Below, piece by piece: positions 28,049-38,091 of a DNA stretch of 64,000 bases (position 1 is its first letter; each line of letters begins with the position of its first letter). The notes under the pieces are model-generated. The model was given only the letters and a program-made list of their open reading frames with translations. It did no database searches and had not been told where the DNA came from. Source of the stretch: an uncultured Flavobacteriaceae bacterium. GTDB taxonomy: Bacteria > Bacteroidota > Bacteroidia > Flavobacteriales > Flavobacteriaceae. Location: positions 186,001 through 250,000 of the forward strand of contig CANLWG010000001.1 in NCBI GenBank assembly GCA_947494715.1, given 5' to 3'. The translations under genes and the position numbers were made by a program.

Positions 28049-30028
28049 ATGAAGAAAACAAGCCTAGATATCAACTTGTTGATGCTATCCAAGGATACGA
28101 TTGCCTCTATAATTCTATTTTCAATAGTATCCTTTTTTTTAGGTAGCTGTAAACTTGGGGTGGAAGAGAACGAACAAAAAGGGAGCGAGAGTGAAGTCAC
28201 TGACTTCAAAGAAGTGCCTCAATGGTCTAAAGAAGCGATTTGGTATCAAATTTATGTAGAACGTTTTAGAAACGGCGACAAAACCAATGACCCAAGACCG
28301 GAGGACATTGTAGAAGGGTATCCCGGTTTTGTTCCGGAAAGTTGGACGATTACCCCTTGGACTCAAGATTGGTACACAGAGGATCCCTACTTCAAAGATG
28401 TCGAGGGTAAATTGGATATCGCCGGAGATAAGATGGTACATTTCAATCAAATATCCCGACTTAGAAGGTATGGAGGTGATCTTCAGGGCGTATTGGACAA
28501 AGTGGACTATTTGGATTCCCTAGGTATTAATGCCATTTATTTTAATCCCTTGAACGATGCGCCAACAGACCATAAGTTCGATGCCCGGAATTGGCGCCAC
28601 ATCGATCGTAATTTTGGGCCGGATCCGTCTGGGGATGTTCAGCTTATAGCGGAAGAGACACCCGATAATCCTGCCACTTGGGTAATGACCGGTGCCGATT
28701 CCCTTTTTTTAAAGCTTGTGGATAAACTCCATAAGAAAGGAATCAAGGTCATCATGGATTATTCTTGGAACCACACAGGCCTAGGCTTTTGGGCCTGGAA
28801 AGATTTGATGAAAAACCAACAAAACTCCAAATACAAAGATTGGTATTGGGTAAAACAATTTGATGACCCCGATACTCCAGAAAATGAGTTTGCCTATGAC
28901 GGCTGGTTCGGGGTCAAGGATTTAGTTCAGATCAAAGAAACCAAATACATTGAACACAAAGGTGGCTCGTACATTTTTGACGGCAATTTGGCAAGCGAAA
29001 CGGTAAAGCAACATATCTTCAATGTAGCCACAAAATGGTTGGATCCCAATGGTGATGGAGACCCTTCCGATGGTATTGATGGTTATCGCTTGGATGTATG
29101 CGCCGAATTACCTCTGGGTTTCTGGCGGGAGTTTAGAAAGGTTGTGAGATCGGTAAACCCTGATGCTTACCTAGTCGGGGAAACATGGTTTGAAGTGTAC
29201 CCGAACAGCATGATGAATCCTGAACCTATGCTCCGCGGCGATGTTTTTGATGCCGTAATGAACTATCGTTGGTTTAAGGCAGCGAGGGAATTGTTTACCG
29301 ATAAGATAACCCCGGAAGCCTTTACCGATTCCATAAAACGAATTACCGACAACCTTAGTCTGGACCACAACTTTGCCATGATGAACGTATCCGCTAGTCA
29401 TGATACGCCACGGTTGACCACGTCACTATATAACAAGGAGTCCAAGTATAAGTATCAAGTATCACCCAGCAAGGAGTTTGATTATAAAATTGACAAACCG
29501 GATAAAGAGGCACTTCAGACCACAAAATTATTTTTGGCACATCAATTTACCTATGTTGGGGCACCTCAGATTTGGCAAGGAGACGAAATGGGCATGTGGG
29601 GAGCGGATATGGGCGATACCAGAAAACCGGTAATCTGGCCGGACTATAATTTTGAAGATGAGTCCGTGCACCCGGTGGGCAGGGAACGTGATCCAGATGA
29701 AGTGAAATTCAATCATGATCTGTTCACATATTATCAAGATTTGATTGCTTTACGAAAAGCGAATCCCGTGTTGAATACCGGGAGAATAGAGTTCTTGCAG
29801 TTGGATGGTGTTTCGGATGTCGTCGCCTACCGAAGATTCTTGGACGATGACGCCATGCTAATTATCCTGAACATGGCCAACGAGCCCCAAAATATTCCCC
29901 TTGTATCACAATTTTGGGGTAAGGATTATTTGGGCAATGCCAAGATGATTGAAAAGAAAGGTGTGGAGATGGTCCAATTGCCGGCACGGTCAGCAGCGAT
30001 ATTTTCCAATCAAAATCCCAATCCATAA
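28049..30028 (+). CDS. GH13 alpha-amylase family lipoprotein
   Basis: A 659-residue glycoside hydrolase acting on alpha-1,4-glucans or maltodextrins. The four GH13 regions are present: region I DYSWNHTG, region II GYRLDVCAE with nucleophile Asp349, region III LVGETW with acid/base Glu378, and region IV ASHDTPR with Asp452. A C-terminal beta domain follows. The N-terminus is a lipoprotein signal with lipobox FLGSC; an internal Met at residue 12 would give a more standard signal length, so the start may lie at 28082. The stop overlaps the next ATG (TAATG at 30026-30030), indicating translational coupling to the deacetylase. Without a search I cannot separate alpha-amylase from neopullulanase specificity. 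Confidence 0.93.
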   Translation: MKKTSLDINLLMLSKDTIASIILFSIVSFFLGSCKLGVEENEQKGSESEVTDFKEVPQWSKEAIWYQIYVERFRNGDKTNDPRPEDIVEGYPGFVPESWTITPWTQDWYTEDPYFKDVEGKLDIAGDKMVHFNQISRLRRYGGDLQGVLDKVDYLDSLGINAIYFNPLNDAPTDHKFDARNWRHIDRNFGPDPSGDVQLIAEETPDNPATWVMTGADSLFLKLVDKLHKKGIKVIMDYSWNHTGLGFWAWKDLMKNQQNSKYKDWYWVKQFDDPDTPENEFAYDGWFGVKDLVQIKETKYIEHKGGSYIFDGNLASETVKQHIFNVATKWLDPNGDGDPSDGIDGYRLDVCAELPLGFWREFRKVVRSVNPDAYLVGETWFEVYPNSMMNPEPMLRGDVFDAVMNYRWFKAARELFTDKITPEAFTDSIKRITDNLSLDHNFAMMNVSASHDTPRLTTSLYNKESKYKYQVSPSKEFDYKIDKPDKEALQTTKLFLAHQFTYVGAPQIWQGDEMGMWGADMGDTRKPVIWPDYNFEDESVHPVGRERDPDEVKFNHDLFTYYQDLIALRKANPVLNTGRIEFLQLDGVSDVVAYRRFLDDDAMLIILNMANEPQNIPLVSQFWGKDYLGNAKMIEKKGVEMVQLPARSAAIFSNQNPNP

Positions 30029-30984
30029 TGTGTAGAAAGCTTGTCATATTATTTGCTTTTGCCCTCTGTTTTACCAAGGCATTTAGTCAGGAATCTGAAA
30101 GCTGGTCTCCAAAAGACCGCAATTGGTATATCGAAATGCTATTTCCGGATTGGAAAACCAAAACCTTGGTTTTAAGCTATGACGACGGGCCGATAGAGGA
30201 TAGAAAATTGGTGGAGCTGTTGAACAAGTATAATCTCAAGGGTACTTTTCATTTAAATTCCGGTCGCCTTTCCAAAGATGGGACTATCGCACACTCCGAA
30301 GTGAAATCCCTATATAAAGGGCATGAGGTTTCATCACATAGTTACAATCATTTGGGAATGAACAAGGTTCCGAATATCGATATGTTCTACGAAGTTGGTG
30401 AAGATCGAAGAATGCTGGAACAGCTTTCGGGGCAATTGGTCAGGGGAATTGCATATCCGTTTGGAAGTCATGACACAAATACATTCGGTACACTTAAGGA
30501 TCTCGGTATGGAATATGGACGAACGGTGGAATCTTCGTATTCATTTGATATTCCAGAAGAATTTCTCCTTTGGCACCCTACCATTCACAAGTTCGGAAAT
30601 GCCGGCTATATGAATAACTCCACGGAGAAGGATCAAGAGGAGTTTGAAAAATTCGATAAGCTTACCAAAGAATTTTTGGAAAGGGAAGAAGTATCACTGT
30701 ATTACGTCTGGGGCCATAGCTGGGAGTATAAAGATAAATGGAATCTGGTAGAGAATTTTTTCAAAAAAGTCGCAAACCATGATGATATATATTATACAAC
30801 CCATATCGAGCTGGTAGATTATGTGAAGGCTTTTCGGGAGCTGAGGATTTCCGCTGACAAGACCAAGTTTTATAATACAAGTGCCACGGATGTATACATA
30901 AGGGCCACCAATTATTCTAACGTTGACAACCCAATTGTGAAGCGGATTAAAATTCCAGCCGGGGAAAGTGTGGGCCTCGATTGA
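30028..30984 (+). CDS. Exported polysaccharide deacetylase family protein
   Basis: 318 residues. The signal peptide ends near KAFSQ (21). The NodB-like core has LSYDDGPIEDRK with the catalytic/metal aspartates and the metal-binding EVSSHSYNHLGM (H-x3-H). The arginine/proline region GIAYPFGSHD follows, then WGHSWEY near 230. The family removes acetyl groups from polysaccharides; the substrate is unknown here. The start codon overlaps the GH13 stop by one base, so expression is coupled. A 101-bp spacer with a 12-bp palindrome separates it from the first GH127-type gene. Confidence 0.85.
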   Translation: MCRKLVILFAFALCFTKAFSQESESWSPKDRNWYIEMLFPDWKTKTLVLSYDDGPIEDRKLVELLNKYNLKGTFHLNSGRLSKDGTIAHSEVKSLYKGHEVSSHSYNHLGMNKVPNIDMFYEVGEDRRMLEQLSGQLVRGIAYPFGSHDTNTFGTLKDLGMEYGRTVESSYSFDIPEEFLLWHPTIHKFGNAGYMNNSTEKDQEEFEKFDKLTKEFLEREEVSLYYVWGHSWEYKDKWNLVENFFKKVANHDDIYYTTHIELVDYVKAFRELRISADKTKFYNTSATDVYIRATNYSNVDNPIVKRIKIPAGESVGLD

Positions 30985-30997
30985 TTAGGTAATTCAA

Positions 30998-31009
30998 ACC
31001 TTGCAAGGT
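30998..31009. promoter_or_regulatory. 12-bp palindrome before the GH127 block
   Basis: ACCTTGCAAGGT is a perfect palindrome in the 101-bp spacer, 77 bp before the next start. It is a candidate operator only; no bound regulator can be named. Confidence 0.3.
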
Positions 31010-31085
31010 GTAATGCAAAGAAATTAAAGTAATCCGATAGGTTATATAGGAATTTAAAATATAAAAAATAACAATCAAGACAACC

Positions 31086-33179
31086 ATGAAGAAGTACATA
31101 CCTGCATTGGTTTTGCTCATTACTTTTATAGCCTGTAAGGGTCAGGAAGAAAGTTCCCAGGGAAAGGATTTTACATCAAAGGTAGATGCAAATACGGCCA
31201 CCAAGGAAGCCGTTCAATATCCTTTTTTCGATAGAGATAAGAATCCGATAACGACTCATTTTGAGCTCTTACCCGCAGGAGAAATTAAACCCAAAGGATG
31301 GCTATTCGATGTAATGAAACAAGACATCAGTACCGGTTTCGTTGCCGAATTGGATAACCTGGCACCCGATATTCTAAAAGAAGACGACTTGTTCAATACG
31401 ACCAGAAGAAAAGACCCCAAGGACATTCCGGATGTTGGAGATCAGGTTTTGACGGGCGCGGATTGGGAAATTTCCATGCAATGGTGGTCTGGCGAATCAT
31501 TGGGGCATTGGTGGGACGGTTATGTTAGAAACGCTTTTCTGACCAACGATGAAAAAGCCATAAAGCACAGTAAGGAAATCGTGGAATACATCATGACCAC
31601 GATGGACGATGACGGTTATTTTGGTATCTATGGCCAGGAGATGCGCTACCAACACGAGGGGTCCAACGGCGAGCTGTGGACAAAGACTACGGTGCTACGA
31701 ATGTTAATCGGTTACTACGAACACACCAATGACCAAAGCGTATTGGACTTTGTTGAAAAAGCCATGGCCGAAACCATAGCCAATTACAACAAGGGAATTA
31801 AAAGTCCATTTGATGTAAAAGCTGATTATGGGGGTGTGACCCATGGTCTTATGATGACGGACGTTTGCGAAATGCTATATCGAATTACCGGAAATCAAGC
31901 GTATAGCGACTATGCTGTTTTTCTTTATGAGGATTTTTCGGAATACCCCATAAATAGAGCGTTCAATGATGCCTGTTATGGTTATTTGATGCAAAAGGAT
32001 TCCCTTTTTCAGAGCCACTCGGCACACACTTACGAACATTTGCGCTCCGTGATACAAACGTACTATGCCACGGGTTATCCTGAAATGGAAGAAGCTTACG
32101 AGAGTGCTTTAAAAAAACTCTCCTACTGTATTTTACCAAGTGGAGCCGGATTCGGCAACGAATGGCTTAATAAGGAAAGAGCAAAGCCCAATACTACCGG
32201 TGCCGAAGTCTGCGGCATGAACGAACTAAAGGATTTTTTCTTGTCGGCACTTCAAAAAACGGGTGATGTATCCTTTGGTGATGCTGCCGAGAAAATGACA
32301 TTTAACGCACTTCTAGGGGCCAGAAATAAAAGTGGAACGGGAATAACCTATTGCAAAACGGATAATTGCTATATCCTCAATCGAAAAGCTCCACAACACG
32401 GTTTTGAAGAAGACGACCCCCGCTACAAGTATTCCCCCACCCATGCCGATGCCGCGGTCTGTTGTAACCCAAGTTATTCGAGATATCTTCCGTATTACGT
32501 GGGCAGTATGTGGATGAGTTCCAAGGATGGTCTGGCCGCAGTGCTTTACGGCCCGTCCGAGCTCAAGACTTCGATAAATGACACCGACATTACCATTGAG
32601 CAGGTAACAAACTACCCTTTGAAGGACAAAATCGAGTTTAAAATATCAACATCCAAAGCCATTGAACTTCCATTGTATTTCAGGAAACCCGCCTGGGCCG
32701 AATCCATAAATTTTGTAGGGGGTGATGCCGTACTGGAAGACGGGTATTATAAAATTACAAAAACATGGAATAACGGTGATGTTGTTCAATTATCGTTTGA
32801 TAACAAGCTTCAAGCAAAGGAGTATCATAATGGCGAGAAATACTTTCAAAGAGGTCCATTGGTGTTTGCCTATGATATTCCGCATCGCACAGCATCCGTA
32901 AAGGAATATAATGTCAATGGTTTTAGGGATTATGAAGTGTTTTCAACCACGGCGTCTTACGAAGATTTTAGAATCCCCTCTAACAAAGACAATCAAAGGA
33001 ACTTTAGTTATATAAAGGGCAATCCGGCGGATGGAAAAACCCAATGGTATGATCACAAACTCCACTTATCCGGACAACTGCTCAATTCGAAAACAAACGA
33101 AATGCAAGAAGTCAAACTTGTTCCTATGGGCAAGACCGTTTTAAGAAGAGTGACCTTTCCGATAGCTAAAACAAATTAA
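31086..33179 (+). CDS. GH127-type (DUF1680) beta-L-arabinofuranosidase-like lipoprotein
   Basis: 697 residues. The lipoprotein signal MKKYIPALVLLITFIAC (Cys17) points to an outer-membrane location. The (alpha/alpha)6 barrel of the DUF1680/GH127 superfamily covers about 50-500, followed by beta domains. The zinc-linked Cys3-Glu site known from the beta-L-arabinofuranosidase HypBA1 is present: Glu374 and Cys376 in TGAEVCGMNE, and Cys459-Cys460 in DAAVCCNPSYSR. The superfamily also includes GH137/142/146-type activities, so the sugar is uncertain. It begins a close-packed run: serine hydrolase (7-bp gap), second GH127, MFS symporter. Confidence 0.88.
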   Translation: MKKYIPALVLLITFIACKGQEESSQGKDFTSKVDANTATKEAVQYPFFDRDKNPITTHFELLPAGEIKPKGWLFDVMKQDISTGFVAELDNLAPDILKEDDLFNTTRRKDPKDIPDVGDQVLTGADWEISMQWWSGESLGHWWDGYVRNAFLTNDEKAIKHSKEIVEYIMTTMDDDGYFGIYGQEMRYQHEGSNGELWTKTTVLRMLIGYYEHTNDQSVLDFVEKAMAETIANYNKGIKSPFDVKADYGGVTHGLMMTDVCEMLYRITGNQAYSDYAVFLYEDFSEYPINRAFNDACYGYLMQKDSLFQSHSAHTYEHLRSVIQTYYATGYPEMEEAYESALKKLSYCILPSGAGFGNEWLNKERAKPNTTGAEVCGMNELKDFFLSALQKTGDVSFGDAAEKMTFNALLGARNKSGTGITYCKTDNCYILNRKAPQHGFEEDDPRYKYSPTHADAAVCCNPSYSRYLPYYVGSMWMSSKDGLAAVLYGPSELKTSINDTDITIEQVTNYPLKDKIEFKISTSKAIELPLYFRKPAWAESINFVGGDAVLEDGYYKITKTWNNGDVVQLSFDNKLQAKEYHNGEKYFQRGPLVFAYDIPHRTASVKEYNVNGFRDYEVFSTTASYEDFRIPSNKDNQRNFSYIKGNPADGKTQWYDHKLHLSGQLLNSKTNEMQEVKLVPMGKTVLRRVTFPIAKTN

Positions 33180-33186
33180 TATTCTT

Positions 33187-34479
33187 ATGACCTATCCGAA
33201 TAGAAACTATTTCCTGCTCCTATTTTTTATAGGCGTATTCGTTTTAAAAAGCCAAGAAAATCCAGAAGCTAATGCTCTAGTCAACGGGAATCCAGAATCC
33301 CAAGGTATTTCGGAGAAAAGGCTTGAGCGTATTGATGGAATGTTCCAAGAAGCCATAGAAAACAAAGAGATTCCGGGAGCGGTAGCACTGGTAGCCAGAA
33401 ACGGGAAGATAGTATATTACAAGGCATTTGGGGTTGCGGATCATACGACTAAAAGCAAGTTCCGGCCATCGAGCATATTTAGGATTGCTTCGCAGACCAA
33501 GGCTATCACATCTACTGCGGTAATGATGCTTTGGGAAGAGGGAAAGTTTAAACTTGATGACCCGATATCAAAATGGATTCCGGAATTCAAGAATCCAAAG
33601 ATTTTGGATTCCCTTCATCAAGATGGCAGCTATACCACACATCCTGCAAAAAACGAAATTACCATCAGGCACCTTTTGACCCATACTTCGGGTTTGGGCT
33701 ATGGTCAGATTGATGGAGACAAAAGGTTTACCCAAATCTATGAAGATGTTGGTATAGTGGATTTATTCACTACAGATGATGTGACCGTCGGTGAGAATAT
33801 CAAAAAGTTGGCCGTTCTTCCGTTACATCATGAACCGGGATCCAAGTTTTACTACGGCGAGGGATTGGATGTTCTCGGATACTTTGTAGAAATCATTTCC
33901 GGGATGCCATTTGATCAATTCTTAAAATCAAGATTGTTTAATCCCCTAGGGATGGAGGACACTTTCTTTTACTTGCCCAAATCAAAACACAATAGATTGG
34001 TGCCCGTACAAACAAAAGAAAATGGTAATTGGATCAAATATCCAACAACTTTCTACAATCCTGATTACCCTAAAGAGGGAAGCCAAACTTATTTCTCTGG
34101 TGGTGCCGGATTGGTAAGTACAGCTTTGGATTATACCAAGTTTCTGCAAATGTACCTGAACAAAGGTGTGTTTAATGGCCACAGAATCCTAAGTAGAAAA
34201 ACTATAGAGCTTATTATGTCCCATCAAGTGGAGAATTTGTGGGCCAATGACGGCAAATACTATGGGTTGGCCTTTAGTATAGTGAATGAACAGGGAAAAT
34301 CCATAGGTGGTATGGGTAGCCCGGACACCTTTGATTGGGGAGGCTATTTCAACACGAAATACTTTGCCGATCCCAAGGAAAACCTAATCGGGGTCTTAAT
34401 GAAGCAGACCTACGATATAGGAGCGGATTCAACAACTGAAAAATTTTTACAACTGGTTTATCAAGCTATCAATGATTAA
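33187..34479 (+). CDS. Exported serine hydrolase (beta-lactamase / family VIII esterase type)
   Basis: 430 residues. The signal peptide ends near LKSQ (23). The S12-type fold has the nucleophile motif S102-Q-T-K105 (RIASQTKAITST). The second motif is YYGEGLDVLGY in place of Y-x-N, a form also found in family VIII carboxylesterases, and the late WGGYFNTKYFADP takes the place of KTG. Given its position between two GH127-type lipoproteins, I infer a carbohydrate esterase role rather than antibiotic resistance. It lies 7 bp after the first GH127 gene and 30 bp before the second. Confidence 0.88.
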   Translation: MTYPNRNYFLLLFFIGVFVLKSQENPEANALVNGNPESQGISEKRLERIDGMFQEAIENKEIPGAVALVARNGKIVYYKAFGVADHTTKSKFRPSSIFRIASQTKAITSTAVMMLWEEGKFKLDDPISKWIPEFKNPKILDSLHQDGSYTTHPAKNEITIRHLLTHTSGLGYGQIDGDKRFTQIYEDVGIVDLFTTDDVTVGENIKKLAVLPLHHEPGSKFYYGEGLDVLGYFVEIISGMPFDQFLKSRLFNPLGMEDTFFYLPKSKHNRLVPVQTKENGNWIKYPTTFYNPDYPKEGSQTYFSGGAGLVSTALDYTKFLQMYLNKGVFNGHRILSRKTIELIMSHQVENLWANDGKYYGLAFSIVNEQGKSIGGMGSPDTFDWGGYFNTKYFADPKENLIGVLMKQTYDIGADSTTEKFLQLVYQAIND

Positions 34480-34509
34480 TAGTCTGGCCGGAATCAAAAC
34501 AATTTAATT

Positions 34510-36504
34510 ATGCAAAATAGTTTAAAAACGCTATCGCTACTAATTCTGGCTTTCGTGTTTCTATCATCCTGTCAAACGGAAAAAGAAACGGCCAATATAC
34601 CGATAACCCATCAAAAATTTCAGAAAATGGGTCTTGATAAAGTGACCCCCGAAGGTTGGATAAAAGAGTTTCTGGAACGGCAAAAAGAGGGTCTGACCGG
34701 AAATATCGAAGTGGCGGGGTATCCTTACAATACCTGTATGTGGGGATGCGAAAAGATGAAGGGTTCCACCAAAGCTTGGTGGCCTTATGAACAAACCGCC
34801 TATTATTTGGACGGTGCCCATCGCTTGGGAATTTTACTGGATGCCCCCGAATTGGTCCGGAAAGCGACCCAAAACATGGAGTATGTAAAAGCGCATATTG
34901 AACCTTCCGGAAGGTTTGGAACGAATCTCGCGGACAGATGGTGGCGCTGGCCGTATGCCAGTTTCAATAGATTGTTCATGGTGCAGCATGAGCTTACGGG
35001 AGATGACAAAATCTTGGAAATCCTGGATAATCATTATTCTACTTTTGAAGCCGAGGATTTTCAGGACGATCTGGACCTGGCCAATGTAGAACAGTTGTGC
35101 TGGTTGTTCGGAAAAACAGGGGATTCAACCTTTATCGCCATGGCCGAAAAGGCATATACCTTGTTCAATGAGAATCCTGAGAACAAAAGTAGGGCGGGTA
35201 AAAAACAGACCCCGAGCGACATGCAATTTGGTACAGATAGGATACCGGACCATCATGGGGTGGTGTATTTGGAATTGGCCAAGATACCCACACTATTGTA
35301 CCAATATACAGGGAAGGAAGCGTATTTAAGGGAAGCTGAAAATGCTCTAGCCAAAATGGAGAAGCATTTTATGATTGTACAAGGGTTACCGAGTACTACC
35401 GAACATTTTGAGAAGGTGTCCGAAACTGCTGGTTTCGAGGTCTGCAATACGGCCACCTTACCCTATACCTATGGGGAATTGCTCCGAACCAATGGTGATG
35501 CTTTGTTGGCAGATAAAATTGAGCGTGCCATATTCAACGGGGCCTTGGGAGCCATATCCAAAGATTTTAAGACCCACCAATACTTTTCGGAAGCTAATCA
35601 GGTTTTGGCGACCCCGAATTCCAACCGCCATGGACATCATCCTTCGCGTACAGCATACCTTCCGGGACATGATGTAGAATGCTGTACAGGGAATGTGAAT
35701 CGATTTATGCCCTATTATGTGGAACAAATGTGGCTCAAAACTGCCGATGGGCACGGATTGGCAGCTTCACTTTACGGCGCTAGCTCCATAGAAACGGTTT
35801 TGGGGGAATCTTCAAAAAAAATAAAGGTAGCGCAGAAGACTAACTATCCCTTCTCCGAAAAGATTTCATTTGAATTCAATATGGAGGGTGCAACGGAGTT
35901 TCCATTTTTAGTACGCATTCCTGAATGGACCTCAAACCCTTCAATTAAAGTAAATGGGGAAGCTTTGGATATTGGTTTCAAAATAGGATCTTTTGCCACA
36001 ATCGATAGGGAGTTTAATGATGGTGATGTGGTGGAATTGACCCTTCCCATGTCCATTAAAACCACACATTGGCCGAACAATGGAGTAGCGGTGGAAAGAG
36101 GTCCGTTGGTCTATAGCTTGCCTATCTCTGCAAAAAAAGAAGTTGTTGAGGGTTATGAGCGATCCACCGAGGATTTTCCGGCTTGGTCGCTAACACCAAA
36201 GAGTCAATGGCAATTTGGTTTACTGGATACCCAAATTGATGCCGAGTTTGTTGAAGAATCAACTCAAGGATATCCATGGGATGAAGGCAATTCCCCAATA
36301 AAAATTATAGTAAGGGGACAAAAAGTTAAACAATGGGAATTGGAAAAGTTCTATGATGATTATCATAAATCGGATATGACCTTGACACCCGCTTTTCCAG
36401 AGGAACTCCATATAACGGGCCAAACAGAGGAACTGGAACTGGTACCTTACGGTTCCACAATGCTGAGATTGACAGTTTTTCCGTCACTTTCAGCCAACCA
36501 ATAG
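34510..36504 (+). CDS. Second GH127-type (DUF1680) lipoprotein
   Basis: 664 residues. The lipoprotein signal is LILAFVFLSSC (Cys21). The fold and active-site set match the gene two positions upstream, but the sequence is only distantly similar, so it is not a recent tandem duplicate. Zinc/thiolate residues: Glu310 and Cys312 in ETAGFEVCNT, Cys391-Cys392 in GHDVECCTGNVNR. The MFS symporter starts 5 bp after its stop. Two divergent enzymes of one superfamily suggest two different linkages or sugars in the target glycan. Confidence 0.88.
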   Translation: MQNSLKTLSLLILAFVFLSSCQTEKETANIPITHQKFQKMGLDKVTPEGWIKEFLERQKEGLTGNIEVAGYPYNTCMWGCEKMKGSTKAWWPYEQTAYYLDGAHRLGILLDAPELVRKATQNMEYVKAHIEPSGRFGTNLADRWWRWPYASFNRLFMVQHELTGDDKILEILDNHYSTFEAEDFQDDLDLANVEQLCWLFGKTGDSTFIAMAEKAYTLFNENPENKSRAGKKQTPSDMQFGTDRIPDHHGVVYLELAKIPTLLYQYTGKEAYLREAENALAKMEKHFMIVQGLPSTTEHFEKVSETAGFEVCNTATLPYTYGELLRTNGDALLADKIERAIFNGALGAISKDFKTHQYFSEANQVLATPNSNRHGHHPSRTAYLPGHDVECCTGNVNRFMPYYVEQMWLKTADGHGLAASLYGASSIETVLGESSKKIKVAQKTNYPFSEKISFEFNMEGATEFPFLVRIPEWTSNPSIKVNGEALDIGFKIGSFATIDREFNDGDVVELTLPMSIKTTHWPNNGVAVERGPLVYSLPISAKKEVVEGYERSTEDFPAWSLTPKSQWQFGLLDTQIDAEFVEESTQGYPWDEGNSPIKIIVRGQKVKQWELEKFYDDYHKSDMTLTPAFPEELHITGQTEELELVPYGSTMLRLTVFPSLSANQ

Positions 36505-36509
36505 ACTTT

Positions 36510-37934
36510 ATGGAAAACAATCAAAAAGGAAATATAGGAACGCTCGTTTTTGTGAGTGCGATAGCCGCTTTGGGTGGTTTTCTCTTCGGGTACGATACTG
36601 GGGTCATAAACGGTACTCAGTTCTTTTTCAGCAAGTTTTTTGAATTAACTCCGGCAACAAAAGGTTGGGTTGTTGGTAGCGCATTGTTAGGTTGTTTTGT
36701 CGGTGCCTTATTTTCAGGGCCGTTGAGTAGAATATATGGCAGAAAGGTTTCCTTGATTGCATCCGCACTATTGTTTACGGTTTCTGCGTGGGGCTCAGGA
36801 CTTCCCTCATTCCTTCCCCAAACAGTTCCAATGCTGGTAGTATTTAGACTCATCGGTGGGCTCGGAATCGGTATTGCCTCGATGAATGCGCCCATGTATA
36901 TTGCCGAACTTTCACCTGCCAACATTCGGGGTAAGATGGTAACTTTATACCAATTGGCCATTGTTCTGGGCTTTTTTATAGTTTTCTTGGTAACCTACCA
37001 AATAGGTGCCGGTAAAACCGAAACATATAATATAACCGAAGGTTGGCGGGTCATGTTCTGGTCAGAATTGATACCCTGTCTTTTGTTTTTGGTATTGTTG
37101 TTCTTTGTACCAAAAAGTCCGCGATGGCTATTGCTGAAGAAAAAAGAGGAGGAATCCATAAAGGTCTTGGCAAAAATACATGGTTTCGAGAAGGCCCAAG
37201 TTACGGCGGCCGAAATCAAGGAATCTTTGAAAAAAAACAAGTCCTTAAAACTTCGAAACATATTGGCTAAAAGCATTCTCCCGATTATTCTTATCGGAAG
37301 TGCCTTTTCTTTTTTACAACAGTTTACGGGAATCAATGCCGTACTCTACTACGGGTCGGATATATTTGAAAAAGCGTTGGGGTTTGGCCAGGAGGATGTA
37401 TTGGCCCAACAAATTTTGCTTGCGGGGGTCAATGTGCTCTTTACTATATTGGCCATGGCCACCGTAGATAAATGGGGTAGAAAGCCCTTGGTAATTACGG
37501 GTTCATACGGTATGCTCTTAGGCTTCGGACTTCTGGGGTCTACCATCATGACCGGTAATGTGGGAATCTTATCATTGATTAGTATATTATTATTTGTGGG
37601 AGCATTTGCCATGTCCATGGGGCCGGTGGTATGGGTCATCCTTTCCGAAATGTTTCCGAACAACATTCGGGCCATAGGGATGTCGATTGCGGTAGCAGTA
37701 CAATGGGGAGCAAACTATATGGTATCGCAGAGTTTTCCCATGATTGCGGAGAGCAAGATGAACATGGAGGGGGTTTGGAACGGTGCCTTACCCTACTTTT
37801 TGTTTATGATTTTTATCGTCTTGATCATTTGGTTTATGAAAAAGTTGATGCCGGAGACCAAAGGAAAAACATTGGAGGAAATCGAAAATTTATGGATCCA
37901 TAGATATGGAAAGTACAAGGAACCAAAAGACTAA
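36510..37934 (+). CDS. MFS sugar:H+ symporter (sugar porter family)
   Basis: 474 residues with 12 predicted membrane helices. Sugar-porter signatures are present: GGFLFGYDTGVINGT near 20-34, GRKVSL after helix 2, the mid-loop KSPRWLLL (usually PESPRWL), QQFTGINAVLYYGSDIF in helix 7, and the C-terminal PETKGKTLEEIE. It imports a monosaccharide, perhaps L-arabinose or a similar sugar released by the GH127-type enzymes encoded immediately upstream (5-bp gap). It is followed by a 157-bp spacer with a large AT-rich inverted repeat and then the ManD operon. Confidence 0.93.
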   Translation: MENNQKGNIGTLVFVSAIAALGGFLFGYDTGVINGTQFFFSKFFELTPATKGWVVGSALLGCFVGALFSGPLSRIYGRKVSLIASALLFTVSAWGSGLPSFLPQTVPMLVVFRLIGGLGIGIASMNAPMYIAELSPANIRGKMVTLYQLAIVLGFFIVFLVTYQIGAGKTETYNITEGWRVMFWSELIPCLLFLVLLFFVPKSPRWLLLKKKEEESIKVLAKIHGFEKAQVTAAEIKESLKKNKSLKLRNILAKSILPIILIGSAFSFLQQFTGINAVLYYGSDIFEKALGFGQEDVLAQQILLAGVNVLFTILAMATVDKWGRKPLVITGSYGMLLGFGLLGSTIMTGNVGILSLISILLFVGAFAMSMGPVVWVILSEMFPNNIRAIGMSIAVAVQWGANYMVSQSFPMIAESKMNMEGVWNGALPYFLFMIFIVLIIWFMKKLMPETKGKTLEEIENLWIHRYGKYKEPKD

Positions 37935-37964
37935 TTTAGTGGGAAAGGAAAGGATATGAAACGA

Positions 37965-38021
37965 GCATTAACAAATTTTAAAAATTTATTCCCAAAAGTT
38001 AATGTTTAAAATTTTTAATGC
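37965..38021. repeat. AT-rich inverted repeat between symporter and ManD operon
   Basis: GCATTAACAAATTTTAAA (37965-37982) pairs with TTTAAAATTTTTAATGC (38005-38021), with one or two irregular positions. A competing perfect pair is CATTAAC (37966-37972) with GTTAATG (37998-38004). It could be an operator or an RNA switch between two folds; no T-tract follows, so it is not a standard terminator. Confidence 0.6.
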
Positions 38022-38091
38022 GAGAACGCAGTGGTTACACAGGTTCTCAATTTTATAATTAATTTTTAGACAATTACTAAAATTTAAACGT

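Noticed and set aside
33187-34479. Serine hydrolase as an antibiotic beta-lactamase
   Set aside because: The second and third motifs fit family VIII esterase-like proteins and the gene lies inside a glycan operon.
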